Below, piece after piece: positions 36,672 through 45,389 of a DNA stretch of 64,000 nt; positions within the stretch are counted from its first letter, which is position 1; every line of letters begins with the position of its first letter. The position numbers and the translations under genes are program-made. The stretch is from Cohnella baijiui (GTDB lineage: Bacteria; Bacillota; Bacilli; Paenibacillales; Paenibacillaceae), in assembly GCF_020731285.1 (NCBI RefSeq), contig NZ_JAJFOW010000013.1, positions 1-64,000 on the forward strand, written 5' to 3'. The notes beneath the pieces are model-generated. The model saw only the letters and a list, made by a program, of their open reading frames with translations, did no database searches and was not told the DNA's origin.

Positions 36672-37565
36672 TTATTTGAGCAGCTCGTCGGAACTCAGAT
36701 TCAGGCTCTTCGCAATCTCGCGAAGCTTGTCGTAATTGCTGTCTTTCGCTTCCACGAACTTGGCGCCCGTCATGCCCAGCAGCTCGAAGTACTCCGAATT
36801 GTCGTAGCCAAGCAAGAATGCCTTGACCTTTGCCTTCACATCGTCCGGAAGATCGCCGCGGATGCCGATCGCCGTTCCTGGCAGCGGGTCGGACGACGCG
36901 ATGACGCGAAGGGAGTCCTTCTCGATGACGCCCTTGCTCTCCATCAGGCCGATCATCATCGCCGCGGTGCCGGCGGCGTCGTATTGTCCGCGGGCGACGC
37001 CGAGAATCGCTTTGTCGTGCCCGCCGGCGAACTGAACGTCCTTGAAGAAGCCATGGTCCAATTCTTCCGGCTTGATGCCCAATTCCTTGACGATGGTCGC
37101 CTTCGGAAGCAGATGGCCCGTCGTAGAGACCGGATCGACGAAGCCGAACGTCTTGCCTTTGAGATCTGCGACGGTCTGGATGGGCGAATCCTTCGGTACG
37201 ACGATGACGGAAGCCGGCGAATTCGCCATTGCCGGAATCGTGATCTCGGCGACCGGCTCCACCTTCGCGCGGTCAACGGCGACGATGTACGAGAACGGTC
37301 CGAACATCGCATAATCGGCTTTGCCGTTTTTCATCGCTTCGATCGCGGCGTTGTAGCTGGTCGCCTTGATGGATTCGACCGGAATGCCCAATTTCTCGGA
37401 CAGCTTGTCTTCGAAGTCTTTATTGATTTGCTGGCCTTTCTCGTCGGTCTCTTGCGGCAAGTAGACGATCGTGAACTTCTTCGGCGCATTGCCGTTCGAG
37501 CCGCATCCGGCCATGACCGAGATCAGCAGGAACGCGGATAGGACGAGCCATAAAGATTTTTTCAA
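36672..37565 (-). CDS. phnD: Phosphonate-type ABC substrate-binding lipoprotein
   Basis: This 297-residue binding protein has a signal peptide with lipobox (SVMAGC, Cys21) and PhnD features: KFTIVYLPQETDEKGQQINK, NGKADYAMFGPFSYIVA, and DLKGKTFGFVDPVSTTGHLL, a ligand-pocket segment. Translation appears to start at TTG (37565), with GAGGGGG 7 bases upstream. It is the first gene of phnD-phnE-phnE-phnC-phosphatase. The family also includes phosphite and hypophosphite binders, so the ligand is not certain. Confidence 0.88.
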   Translation of the reverse strand: MKKSLWLVLSAFLLISVMAGCGSNGNAPKKFTIVYLPQETDEKGQQINKDFEDKLSEKLGIPVESIKATSYNAAIEAMKNGKADYAMFGPFSYIVAVDRAKVEPVAEITIPAMANSPASVIVVPKDSPIQTVADLKGKTFGFVDPVSTTGHLLPKATIVKELGIKPEELDHGFFKDVQFAGGHDKAILGVARGQYDAAGTAAMMIGLMESKGVIEKDSLRVIASSDPLPGTAIGIRGDLPDDVKAKVKAFLLGYDNSEYFELLGMTGAKFVEAKDSNYDKLREIAKSLNLSSDELLK

Positions 37566-37583
37566 GATAAAACCCCCTCATAA

Positions 37584-37603
37584 ATTATACAACTTGTGTA
37601 CAA
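37584..37603 (-). promoter_or_regulatory. phnD promoter region with a possible GntR operator
   Basis: On the minus strand TATAAT (37589-37584) forms a -10 element, with no good -35. Directly upstream TTGTGTACAA (37594-37603) is a near-palindrome of the GT-N-AC type bound by many GntR regulators, within an 11-base direct repeat ACAACTTG-GT-ACAACTTG. The divergent GntR gene is the likely source of the binding protein. Confidence 0.5.
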
Positions 37604-37737
37604 CTTGGATTTTATACTTGGTCTATTCGCGGAGTATTAGCAACAGGTCAATGGATTGTAAATAAAGCAAATGTTGCGAAACCTCTTCGGCGTGACATAA
37701 GATACAGTTATATTTAAGAGAGAGGAATAGCAGAAAT

Positions 37738-38385
37738 ATGGCAAATTCGGTTCTGATCGACTCCGCGTATTCTCATATTCGCAATCGGATTCGGGCGGGC
37801 GAGTTGCTGCCCGGCACGCTTTTGTCCGAGAACGAGCTGGCCGAAGAGCTGAACATGAGCCGTACCCCGATTCGCGCGGCGATCGCCCGGCTGGAGTACG
37901 AGGGCCTTCTCGCCACGTTGAAGAACCGTGGCGTGCTCGTTCGGGAAGTGTCGTTGAAGGAAGCTATGGACACGGTCGAGCTTTTGTATATTTTCCAAAT
38001 GCAGGCCGTCGATCAGATCAAAGAGCGAGGGGAAAAGCCCGACCTCAAGAAATTGAAGGAGCATCTGGAACGTCAGATCGAAGCGGAGCGGCAGAACGTC
38101 TACAGTCGTTATCTCGAGAGCTCGATGGAGTTCATCAGCTGCTTCATCGGGATTCTGAACAACATGGCGATCTCCAGAATCGTCGATAACAGCGTGGAGA
38201 AGCTGGTGCTCTACGGCACCGTTAACTATATCCGAACGCCGCATGAGCCTCACTATTCCGCCAATGCTCAGCATCGGTCGATCTACGAGATGCTTCTCGA
38301 GGAAGATTACGACGGCATTCGCAAATTAACTAGCCATTCGTATCAACGGAACCGGGAGCGCTTGATGCGGTTAGCCCGAATATAG
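37738..38385 (+). CDS. GntR-family regulator (FadR/FCD-like) of the phn operon
   Basis: This 215-residue regulator has the GntR winged helix at residues 8-70 (SENELAEELNMSRTPIRAAI, ENRGVLV-type wing) and a helical C-terminal ligand domain of FadR/FCD type. It is divergent from phnD across 172 bp. Control of the phosphonate-type importer is inferred from this arrangement and the GntR-like site at the phnD promoter. Confidence 0.88.
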   Translation: MANSVLIDSAYSHIRNRIRAGELLPGTLLSENELAEELNMSRTPIRAAIARLEYEGLLATLKNRGVLVREVSLKEAMDTVELLYIFQMQAVDQIKERGEKPDLKKLKEHLERQIEAERQNVYSRYLESSMEFISCFIGILNNMAISRIVDNSVEKLVLYGTVNYIRTPHEPHYSANAQHRSIYEMLLEEDYDGIRKLTSHSYQRNRERLMRLARI

Positions 38386-38417
38386 GCGGGCCGGCCCTCG
38401 TGAGGATTGTTGAAATT

Positions 38418-38467
38418 AAAAATACGACACCTGCGCCGATGTTTCGGTGTAGGTGTCGTATTTTTTT
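38418..38467. terminator. Bidirectional terminator between gntR and the AI-2E-type gene
   Basis: AAAAATACGACACCT (38418-38432) pairs with AGGTGTCGTATTTTTTT (38451-38467), with long A and T runs on both sides. It separates two convergent genes and should work on both strands. Confidence 0.92.
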
Positions 38468-38495
38468 GAGGCGGCGTCCATTTTCTAGCATTCAT

Positions 38496-39509
38496 TTAAG
38501 CCGTTTTCCCGTCCCCAGGATCGACATCCAGAATGTCCATCAGGAACATGAAGATCGGAATCCCAATAATCAGCCCCCAGATGCCGAAGAAATGCTGGGA
38601 GAAGACGAGGATGACGAACGTATAAAACATCGGAAGCTTGGTCTTGTGAGCCATCAGTCGCGGATTCAGCAGATACGTCTCTACCGCGTGGATCAGAAGG
38701 ATCATGACAATGGTCCAGATGACCAGAGTCCATCCGCCGCTCTGGTAGCCGATGAGACCGATGGGGATAAAGGATAGAACCACTCCGGCAACGGGAATGA
38801 GGCTGAGCACGAGTACGAGAACGCTTAAGGCGAACAGGTAGGGGAATCCGAGGATCCAAAGTCCCAGCATCGTCAACGCCGTGTTGAACACTGCGATTAT
38901 AAGCTGAACTTCGATCACCTTGCCGAAGGAAGCCACGAATTTCTGTCCGAAGTATTCCAATTCATCGTAAATCCAGCCGATTTTGCTCTTCTTGAACTTG
39001 CGCGTGAACAAGCCGACTTGCGTTTTCTGGAGCAGAAAGAAGAGGCTGAGGATGATGACGATGAGAATAATCTCTAGCCACTTGCCCAGTTTGGAAATGT
39101 AATGCAGCGCTTGATCGACGTATGTCTTGTAGTCGACTTTGTTCAAGACTTCGGACAATTGCGCGGCTACCTGGTCTCCCTCATTGGAATTGAGAAATCG
39201 GATGATGTTGTTGATCATCTCCGAGATCTGCGTAATAATCTTCGGAACGTAATTCGTAATTCCGACAACCATGGCGGTTACGATGATCACGTACAGCAGA
39301 ATGGTTACGACGTTGGGAGGGATCGGAAACAATTTGTTGATCTTCTTCGTTAAGAACCGCTGCAGACTATTCATGACGAAGGTAACTAGGAATAACAGGA
39401 GAAGCATGTTCAGCATGTCTTTGATGCTGTATAAGAAAAGGACGAACAAAAGCAGCACGGTCACTCTTCTAGCCATCGGCGAAGTAAATAACTCCCTAAT
39501 CATCCCCAT
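38496..39509 (-). CDS. AI-2E family transporter (YdbI/TqsA-like)
   Basis: This 337-residue membrane protein has paired N-terminal helices, a central soluble segment and four to five C-terminal helices, ending with the family pattern IPVAGVVLSFIPIGLIGYQS and HFFGIWGLIIGIPIFMFLMD. The start MGMIRELF at 39509 has GAGGG 6 bases upstream; the longer open frame would need a TTG. Members have been linked to autoinducer-2 export or to Na+/H+ exchange, and the substrate here is unknown. Confidence 0.88.
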   Translation of the reverse strand: MGMIRELFTSPMARRVTVLLLFVLFLYSIKDMLNMLLLLFLVTFVMNSLQRFLTKKINKLFPIPPNVVTILLYVIIVTAMVVGITNYVPKIITQISEMINNIIRFLNSNEGDQVAAQLSEVLNKVDYKTYVDQALHYISKLGKWLEIILIVIILSLFFLLQKTQVGLFTRKFKKSKIGWIYDELEYFGQKFVASFGKVIEVQLIIAVFNTALTMLGLWILGFPYLFALSVLVLVLSLIPVAGVVLSFIPIGLIGYQSGGWTLVIWTIVMILLIHAVETYLLNPRLMAHKTKLPMFYTFVILVFSQHFFGIWGLIIGIPIFMFLMDILDVDPGDGKTA

Positions 39510-39747
39510 GGAATTCCCTCTTCTACGCAGTCTTTTTACCTTCGTCTTTAGTACGGACAACCGCCGGAAAAGTTTCTATTTGTCTTATTCATCTACGCCA
39601 TTCTAACTTCATCGCGCTTGAAGACAGGCAAACGGATGTGCATGCTGTTCATCGGGTCCTTTCGGTTGCCCATCGTTTGCCTCCTCCGTCTAATTCGAAC
39701 GCCGGATGTCCATACTTGGGGTGACTGCGTAAAGGAGGGAACACGCT

Positions 39748-40833
39748 GTGCTGCCACAAGGACGCATTTCCATGCTGCAGGTCTTCATGTTATTGATTAT
39801 GGCGATCGGTCTGGACAACCACGTCACGGTTATCCCGCTGCTCCTTCACGCAGCCAATAAGGACTCCTGGGTCAGCGTCATCCTGGTGCTCCCCCTCTGC
39901 CTGTTGTGGACTTTGCTGCCTTACTGGATCGCTCGAAAGACACGCCAAGCCAATCTATTGCTGTGGCTGCGAAACCGGGTGCACCCTGCCCTTGCCCTCT
40001 TCCTGCTGATTCCTTTTCTTTTCTTTTTCCTGATGAATGCTTTCATTACGATCAAAGAAGTGATCGTATGGACGAAAGTATCGTATTTGCCGGAAACCCC
40101 CGTTCTGGTTACTTCGCTTTTTTTGCTCGCGCTCTGCGTCTATACCGCTTTCCGGGGGATCCGTTCCATCGCCATCTGCGCGGGACTTTTGCTGCCGTTC
40201 GTATGGGTGCTTGGCTATTTCGTCATGTCGACGAATTTCGAAATCAAACGGTATGAACTTCTCTTCCCCGTCTTCACGAATCCATTCTCTTCGATCGCAT
40301 CCTGCATGGTGTTTGCGGCAGGAAGCTTTCTCGAGGTCTTCGTCCTGGTGCTCATCCAGCACCATATCGCCGACAAGTTCAAGTGGTATCATTTGATGCT
40401 TCTCGTTCTCCTCATATCCGGATTGACGATCGGGCCATTGACGGGGTCTATTGCCTCCTTCGGGTATAAATCCGCGCAAATCCGATATCCGACCTTCGAA
40501 CAATGGCGGCTGGTTCGTCTCGGGGACTACATCTCCCATCTGGATTTCCTCTCGATCTATCAGTGGCTGTCGGGCGCCTTTATCCGCATCTCGCTGATGC
40601 TTTTTTTGATCGCAGATTTGATGCATCTCAAGAAGGAGCGTGCTCGAAAATACACGATCGGCATCTCGGCCTTCATTTTGCTGCTGCTGGTGGTATTGCC
40701 GCTGATCAACGACATGGCCTACCTGCGCATCGTCCAATGGTATTATATCGGAACATTCACCATCATTCTATTCAGCTCCATCTGGCTTTTGTTGGCGATC
40801 GTTTGGGTACGCAAGAAAGGAGCCAAAGCATGA
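39748..40833 (+). CDS. gerAB: Spore germination permease (GerAB family)
   Basis: This 361-residue protein has about ten helices of the APC superfamily type (MLQVFMLLIMAIGLDNHVTV, LLIPFLFFFLMNAFITIKEV) and is the B subunit of a GerA-type nutrient receptor in the spore inner membrane. It starts at GTG with AAGGAGGG 8 bases upstream. A CATACTT element at 39711-39717 resembles the -10 box used by the forespore factor sigma-G, but the -35 is poor. Order here is B-A-C, with ATGA overlap to gerAA. The nutrient recognised is unknown. Confidence 0.88.
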   Translation: MLPQGRISMLQVFMLLIMAIGLDNHVTVIPLLLHAANKDSWVSVILVLPLCLLWTLLPYWIARKTRQANLLLWLRNRVHPALALFLLIPFLFFFLMNAFITIKEVIVWTKVSYLPETPVLVTSLFLLALCVYTAFRGIRSIAICAGLLLPFVWVLGYFVMSTNFEIKRYELLFPVFTNPFSSIASCMVFAAGSFLEVFVLVLIQHHIADKFKWYHLMLLVLLISGLTIGPLTGSIASFGYKSAQIRYPTFEQWRLVRLGDYISHLDFLSIYQWLSGAFIRISLMLFLIADLMHLKKERARKYTIGISAFILLLLVVLPLINDMAYLRIVQWYYIGTFTIILFSSIWLLLAIVWVRKKGAKA

Positions 40834-42281
40834 GCCAAGTCAACGCCTTCCGCGATTGGGACGAGGAGAAGCTGCGTTCGTATTATCGAGGCAGCGAAGA
40901 TATCAAATTCAGCACCGGCTCCTTCGGAGCGGCCGGCGAATCGTTAACCCTGGTTTATTGCGAAGGATTGGGAGATATCAAGCAATTGTTCGAAACTGTA
41001 ATTCCCACGTTGGAACAGTCGTTCCCCGAAGGAGAACCCCCTGCTGAAGCCTGGTCTTCCTTGCAGGCCCGATTGGATCTAACGGAGCTGCAAACCGACC
41101 ATGATTTGTCGCTTCGCTTGTTTAGCGGGGCGCTGCTTCTGTTTCACCATCGATCGAGACGGGTTTTCGCGCATGCGATGGGCAACATTCCGAAGCGAGA
41201 TCCTTCGGAATCGACGACGGAAATATCGCTAAAAGGCCCAAGAGATGGGTTCACCGAAGAATTGACGATGAACGTCGCCTTAATTCGAAAACGGCTCCGC
41301 ACGCCGGAACTGCATAATGAAAAATTCACGCTGGGAAAACAGTCGCAAACGGAGGTTTCGCTGATGTACATCAGCGGAGTCGTCCAACCTGCGTTGCTCA
41401 AGGAAGCCCGTGCCCGAATCCAATCGTTCGAAGCCGATTCGTTGCTGAGCAGCTCCCAATTGGAAGAAGCGCTGGGAGACAACGTTTATTCCCTCTTCCC
41501 GCTGATCGATTACATCGGAAGGCCCGATTTCGTCGCTCAAGCCTTGGTGCGCGGGCGCTTGGCTGTGCTCGTGAACGGATCTCCGATGGCGCTTGTCCTC
41601 CCCAGCAATTTGATGGAGCAGATCAAATCGCCGGAGGATTTGCATTTGCCGTATTACTTCGTGGCCTTCGAACGCACGCTTCGAATTTCTGGCTTGATCA
41701 TCGCCATTTTTTTGCCGGGCTTTTGGGTCGCGTTATGCGCCTTCAATAGCGAGCAATTGCCTTTCCATCTGCTCGCTACCGTAGCTAATTCCAGAGTCGG
41801 ATTACCGCTCTCCGTCGCGCTGGAAGCGATTCTGATGCTGGGCATGTTCGAACTGTTTCGCGAAGCGGGATCCCGGCTTCCCAAGGCGGTCGGCCAAACG
41901 GTAGCGGTCGTCGGAGGCTTGATCGTCGGCGACGCAGCGATTCGGGCGGGTTTAACTTCTCCTACGACGCTTGTCGTATCCGCGGTGACGGCCGTCTCGA
42001 CGTATACGCTGGTCAACTTATCTTTGAGCGGGACGGTCAGCATCATGAGGCTGTTCGTGCTGATCTGTTCGGCCGTACTTGGCATGTTTGGTTTTTTTAT
42101 CAGCATGTTCTCCATCGTCGCTTATATGTCGGGACTCACTTCGCTGGGCATCGGCTATTTGGAGCCGATGTCCCCGGTTTCGTTCAAGGATCTGCTGAAG
42201 ACGATACTGGACGTTCCGAAGCGTTGGAAAGACGTGAGACCGGCGATGCTCAAACAGCCGAATCTGAAAGACAAGGAGTAG
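40830..42281 (+). CDS. gerAA: Spore germination protein (GerAA family)
   Basis: This 483-residue A subunit has a soluble N-terminal half, the conserved IDYIGRPDFVAQALVRGRLA and DGSPMALVLP-like segment, and about five C-terminal helices (ISGLIIAIFLPGFWVALCAF, FELFREAGSRLPKAVGQTVA). The start at 40830 overlaps the gerAB stop (ATGA); the reading frame is open earlier, but that part lies inside gerAB. Together with GerAB and GerAC it would form the germinant receptor and its ion channel. Confidence 0.92.
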   Translation: MSQVNAFRDWDEEKLRSYYRGSEDIKFSTGSFGAAGESLTLVYCEGLGDIKQLFETVIPTLEQSFPEGEPPAEAWSSLQARLDLTELQTDHDLSLRLFSGALLLFHHRSRRVFAHAMGNIPKRDPSESTTEISLKGPRDGFTEELTMNVALIRKRLRTPELHNEKFTLGKQSQTEVSLMYISGVVQPALLKEARARIQSFEADSLLSSSQLEEALGDNVYSLFPLIDYIGRPDFVAQALVRGRLAVLVNGSPMALVLPSNLMEQIKSPEDLHLPYYFVAFERTLRISGLIIAIFLPGFWVALCAFNSEQLPFHLLATVANSRVGLPLSVALEAILMLGMFELFREAGSRLPKAVGQTVAVVGGLIVGDAAIRAGLTSPTTLVVSAVTAVSTYTLVNLSLSGTVSIMRLFVLICSAVLGMFGFFISMFSIVAYMSGLTSLGIGYLEPMSPVSFKDLLKTILDVPKRWKDVRPAMLKQPNLKDKE

Positions 42282-42289
42282 GGAAGCGC

Positions 42290-43445
42290 ATGAAGCCCAT
42301 TCGTATCGCCGGAATTGCTGCAGCCGCGCTCGCGGCGTTGTCCCTCGCCGGATGCTGGGACAGTTACGATCTTGAAAAAAACCGATACGTATCCGGCGTC
42401 GGCTTCGACAAGGCTGACGGCCAGAATATCATCTACGCGCAGATGCTTGACTTGACTTACTTGGCCAAGCAGGAAATGGGAAAGAGCGAGTCTCCGGCCG
42501 TGATCTACATTGGAAAAGGGCAAGGGCCGACGTTAAACATGGCCGCCAATCATCTGTATCAAACGGCGCAGCAGCGCGTGCTGTGGAGCCATGTCACGTC
42601 CATCGTCGTGACGGAAGCCGCTTTGAAGGACGGAATGGAGAAGTTCGAGGACGCTTTTGACCGCTTTCGCGACACCCGTTATACGCAATGGGTCTACGGC
42701 AGCCGGGATGACATCGAAACGCTGTTCAAAACAACGGACTTTTTCAACATTTCCGCCTTGACCACGATTCTTCACGACCCGGAAAGCAATTACAATCAAC
42801 TATCGTGGATCAAGCCGATTCGCTGGGTACATTTTTTTGCCGACATTATGGAGCCGGGGAAGACCGTCGTCCTTCCCACGCTGGGCGTCAATCGCAATCA
42901 GTGGAAAAGAAACGGCGAATCCACGACGAAGCTTCAGGTTGACGGAGCCTTTATCCTCGGCGGCAAATCGTATAAAGGATGGCTGAACAACGAACAACTT
43001 CGCGGCTTGCGATGGATGACGCCGGGAACCAAGCGGACTCCGCTTCCGATCGCGGAAGGAAGCCGGGTGCTGGGCGTGCTGTCCGTTGGAGGAGCCCAAG
43101 GTGAAAATCACCGAGACGTTCGCGAAGGGAGCTCCCCGTTACCGAATCCGACTGTCCGTGAAAGGCGGCATCATCGAGATGATAAACGGGGCGACCGAAA
43201 AGGAGATGAGGCGAATCGCGACATCCCTCATTCAGGACGAAGTGCGGAAGACCTTTCTTCAGGCGGCCGCGTTAGACGCGGATATTTACCAGCTCAACTA
43301 TCACACTTACTTGCATCATTACGGGAAGTGGAAGCGCATGAATAAACAAGATGCGGCGCATGTGAACCAAAATTCGCTAGCATCCGTCGACGTGGAGATC
43401 AAGCTTTTGAACAGCGGCATGCTTCGAACGTTTTCCCTACATTAG
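42290..43445 (+). pseudogene. gerAC: Spore germination lipoprotein gerAC, frameshifted
   Basis: The first frame (from 42290) gives a normal GerAC start: signal peptide with lipobox (SLAGC, Cys22) and WDSYDLEKNRYVSGVGFDKA. It reads as GerAC until GVLSV near 43085, then loses similarity. The family sequence resumes one frame over with EEPKVKITETF and runs to the normal C terminus (SVDVEIKLLNSGMLRTF) at 43445. One surplus G in GTTGGAGGAG (43085-43094) explains it: removing it restores SV-EEPKV. It is either a true inactivating mutation or a sequencing/assembly error; no slippery sequence or stop at the shift supports programmed frameshifting. Confidence 0.88.
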
Positions 43446-43459
43446 GACAGAATGCCTTG

Positions 43460-43485
43460 GCGCTCTTCTTGGAAGAGCGCTTTTT
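43460..43485 (+). terminator. Terminator of the gerBAC operon
   Basis: GCGCTCTTC pairs perfectly with GAAGAGCGC around a 3-base loop and is followed by TTTTT. It lies 15 bases after the gerAC stop. The next 100 bases hold repeated TTTGCGCAA-like palindromes without a clear role. Confidence 0.92.
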
Positions 43486-43587
43486 GCGCAAAAAATTTGC
43501 GCAAGAAACGTTTTGAATTCATAGCGCTTTTCACCGATTCCGATTAAATTCGATTTATTTGCGGCAATTAACGCGAAATAAAGCCCA

Positions 43588-43616
43588 TTGTTAACACTGA
43601 TCGTTTGAGATATAAT
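43588..43616 (+). promoter_or_regulatory. Sigma-A promoter of the GH114-like gene
   Basis: TTGTTA (43588-43593) and TATAAT (43611-43616) are 17 bases apart. The transcript would have a leader of about 145 bases before the start codon. I saw no known riboswitch fold in it. Confidence 0.7.
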
Positions 43617-43766
43617 CTCCACGTTGGCGCAATAGTTTTCTATTTTTTCCAAAATACCTGTCTATTTTTGCGCCAAATTCATCACAGAATATCGATTCCG
43701 ATCATCGGAGAGTCCCGTTCAACCGCCAGCTGCAGCACCCATTCATTCTGAAGGAGCTGATCGCGA

Positions 43767-45263
43767 ATGAAGAAGAAATGGTTCGGATCCGGTTTGGCAG
43801 TTGCATTTCTGTTGTCGATTCTATTTGGAAGCGTGTCCCCCAAAGCATCCGCTGCCGACCCCATCTCCCCCTTGCCGCACTTGGCCATTTATTATGGCTG
43901 GCCGTCCCTGGTGAACGGAGCCGCAGGCAATCTGACGACCGCGACAAACACGTTCAACTCATTCGACCTGATCGTGTTCGGAGACGGCATCGAACATCCG
44001 TCTCATGGAGACAACGCCAACGCCAAGACGATCATGACCTCGCTCAAAGCCAACGGAAAAAAAGTGTTCGGTTACGTGGACCTGGGCGTCAGCACGCAAA
44101 ACCTAAGCATCGAGACCATGAAGTCCTATGTCGATGAATGGAAAAGCATGGGCGCTTACGGGATCTTTCTGGACGATTACGGCTTCGACTACGGCGTAAC
44201 GCGCGACAGGCAGAATACGATGCTGAGCTACATTCACGGCGTCGGCTTAAAAGCGTTTATGAACGCCTGGAACATCGACGATGCCCTGGGCAACTCGAGC
44301 GAGACCGGCGCGAACAATCCGCCGAATACGGTGTCGGGAGATTATTATTTGGCCGAAAGCTGGCTCGTCTCCGGCAATGCCTATCAATCCGTTTCCGCCT
44401 GGTCTGCCAAAGCGGACAAAGCCCTGAATTATTACCGCACGAAAGGCGTGATTACGGCGGCCTTGGCGACCAACGCCGCAGGCGGAGCCTCCTCCGCCGA
44501 CAATACGACGGATAAGTATAAAATGGCGTGGTGGGCGGCCGCCATGTACGGATTCCCGTTCCAATGGACGGATCTCTGGTATTCCGCAAGCAACAATACC
44601 CTCTATTACTACTACAATCTTAGCACCGGCTACGGCACTTCCTTCACGGGAGATCCCGTCCATCAGAACAATTCGAACGTAAATACTCGCACCTCCAACA
44701 CCGGTACCATCCAAGTAACCGGCAACGGATCGTCCGCGGGCACCGGTTCATTCTCGGCCGGCGGAGGCGGAAGCACCTATCCTTCCATTACCATTGACGG
44801 CAGCGCTTCGGATTGGACCGGCATAAGCACGCTCGCATCCGGCGGCACCGCCGTCCAAATTTTAAAAGCGACCAACGATGCCGCCGATTTGAAGCTCCTC
44901 GTCCAAGGGAGCGGTCTTAATGTCAAAGGACAATTTTTCATCGACGCCGACAATCATACGGGGACCGGCTACAGCGCTAGCGGCTGGGCGGCCAACGGCG
45001 CCGATTTCTTAATCGAGAACAACGTCGTTTATCGCAACGCGGGTGCGGGTTGGAACTGGACGGCCGTCCGAACGCTCGCTACTACCGGGACGAATTTGGA
45101 ATTCAGCAAGAATACATCCGTCGTCGAACTCAAGGTGCCGCTGTCGACGCTGGGCATTTCGCCGGGCGCCACGATACGGATCGGCTACATCAAGAACGAT
45201 TCCGCGACGGATCGGCTGCCTGCCGCAAACGGGTCTATGCCTTCGATCACGTTGCTTCCTTAA
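43767..45263 (+). CDS. Secreted GH114-like glycoside hydrolase with CBM9-like domain
   Basis: This 498-residue exported protein has a signal peptide (residues 1-29, cut near ASA-AD). It then has a TIM-barrel domain (about 35-310) with motifs of the GH114/TM1410 group: HLAIYYGWPS, KKVFGYVDLGVSTQN and YGIFLDDYGFDYGV, where paired aspartates are expected to be catalytic. A Ser/Gly-rich linker (about 325-345) leads to a C-terminal domain (about 345-498, ITIDGSASDWTGI, GQFFIDADNHTGTGY) that resembles CBM9. GH114 members cleave alpha-1,4-linked galactosamine polymers, so an exopolysaccharide or cell-surface glycan is the likely target. AAGGAG precedes the ATG. Confidence 0.78.
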   Translation: MKKKWFGSGLAVAFLLSILFGSVSPKASAADPISPLPHLAIYYGWPSLVNGAAGNLTTATNTFNSFDLIVFGDGIEHPSHGDNANAKTIMTSLKANGKKVFGYVDLGVSTQNLSIETMKSYVDEWKSMGAYGIFLDDYGFDYGVTRDRQNTMLSYIHGVGLKAFMNAWNIDDALGNSSETGANNPPNTVSGDYYLAESWLVSGNAYQSVSAWSAKADKALNYYRTKGVITAALATNAAGGASSADNTTDKYKMAWWAAAMYGFPFQWTDLWYSASNNTLYYYYNLSTGYGTSFTGDPVHQNNSNVNTRTSNTGTIQVTGNGSSAGTGSFSAGGGGSTYPSITIDGSASDWTGISTLASGGTAVQILKATNDAADLKLLVQGSGLNVKGQFFIDADNHTGTGYSASGWAANGADFLIENNVVYRNAGAGWNWTAVRTLATTGTNLEFSKNTSVVELKVPLSTLGISPGATIRIGYIKNDSATDRLPAANGSMPSITLLP

Positions 45264-45296
45264 AGCTTGAGGACAATGGGAGCATCGGATATAACA

Positions 45297-45332
45297 AAAT
45301 CAAGCCCTTCAGAGATGTGAAGGGCTTGATTT
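45297..45332. terminator. Bidirectional terminator after the GH114-like gene
   Basis: AAATCAAGCCCTTC pairs perfectly with GAAGGGCTTGATTT around an 8-base loop. It lies between the convergent GH114-like and membrane protein genes. Confidence 0.88.
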
Positions 45333-45389
45333 GATTATTGTGCCTCTTCTCCTCATTTTTCAGTAGGCAGGGGATGAAACCATCCTTCC

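Noticed and set aside
39711..39717. Sigma-G promoter of gerAB
   Set aside because: Only the -10-like CATACTT is seen and the -35 does not match well enough, so it is mentioned only in the gene entry.
43080..43100. Programmed ribosomal frameshift in gerAC
   Set aside because: No slippery heptamer, stop codon or pseudoknot is evident at the junction, and GerAC is not known to use frameshifting.
43086..43445. Independent small gene starting with TTG
   Set aside because: Its translation matches the C-terminal part of GerAC and resumes exactly where the upstream frame loses similarity, so it is the second half of a frameshifted gerAC.
43490..43640. CRISPR-like array from repeated TTTGCGC palindromes
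   Set aside because: The copies are short and irregular, with no conserved repeat/spacer pattern and no cas genes anywhere in the window.
43617..43766. Riboswitch in the GH114-like leader
   Set aside because: The leader is long enough, but I see no conserved riboswitch core and no terminator/antiterminator pair.
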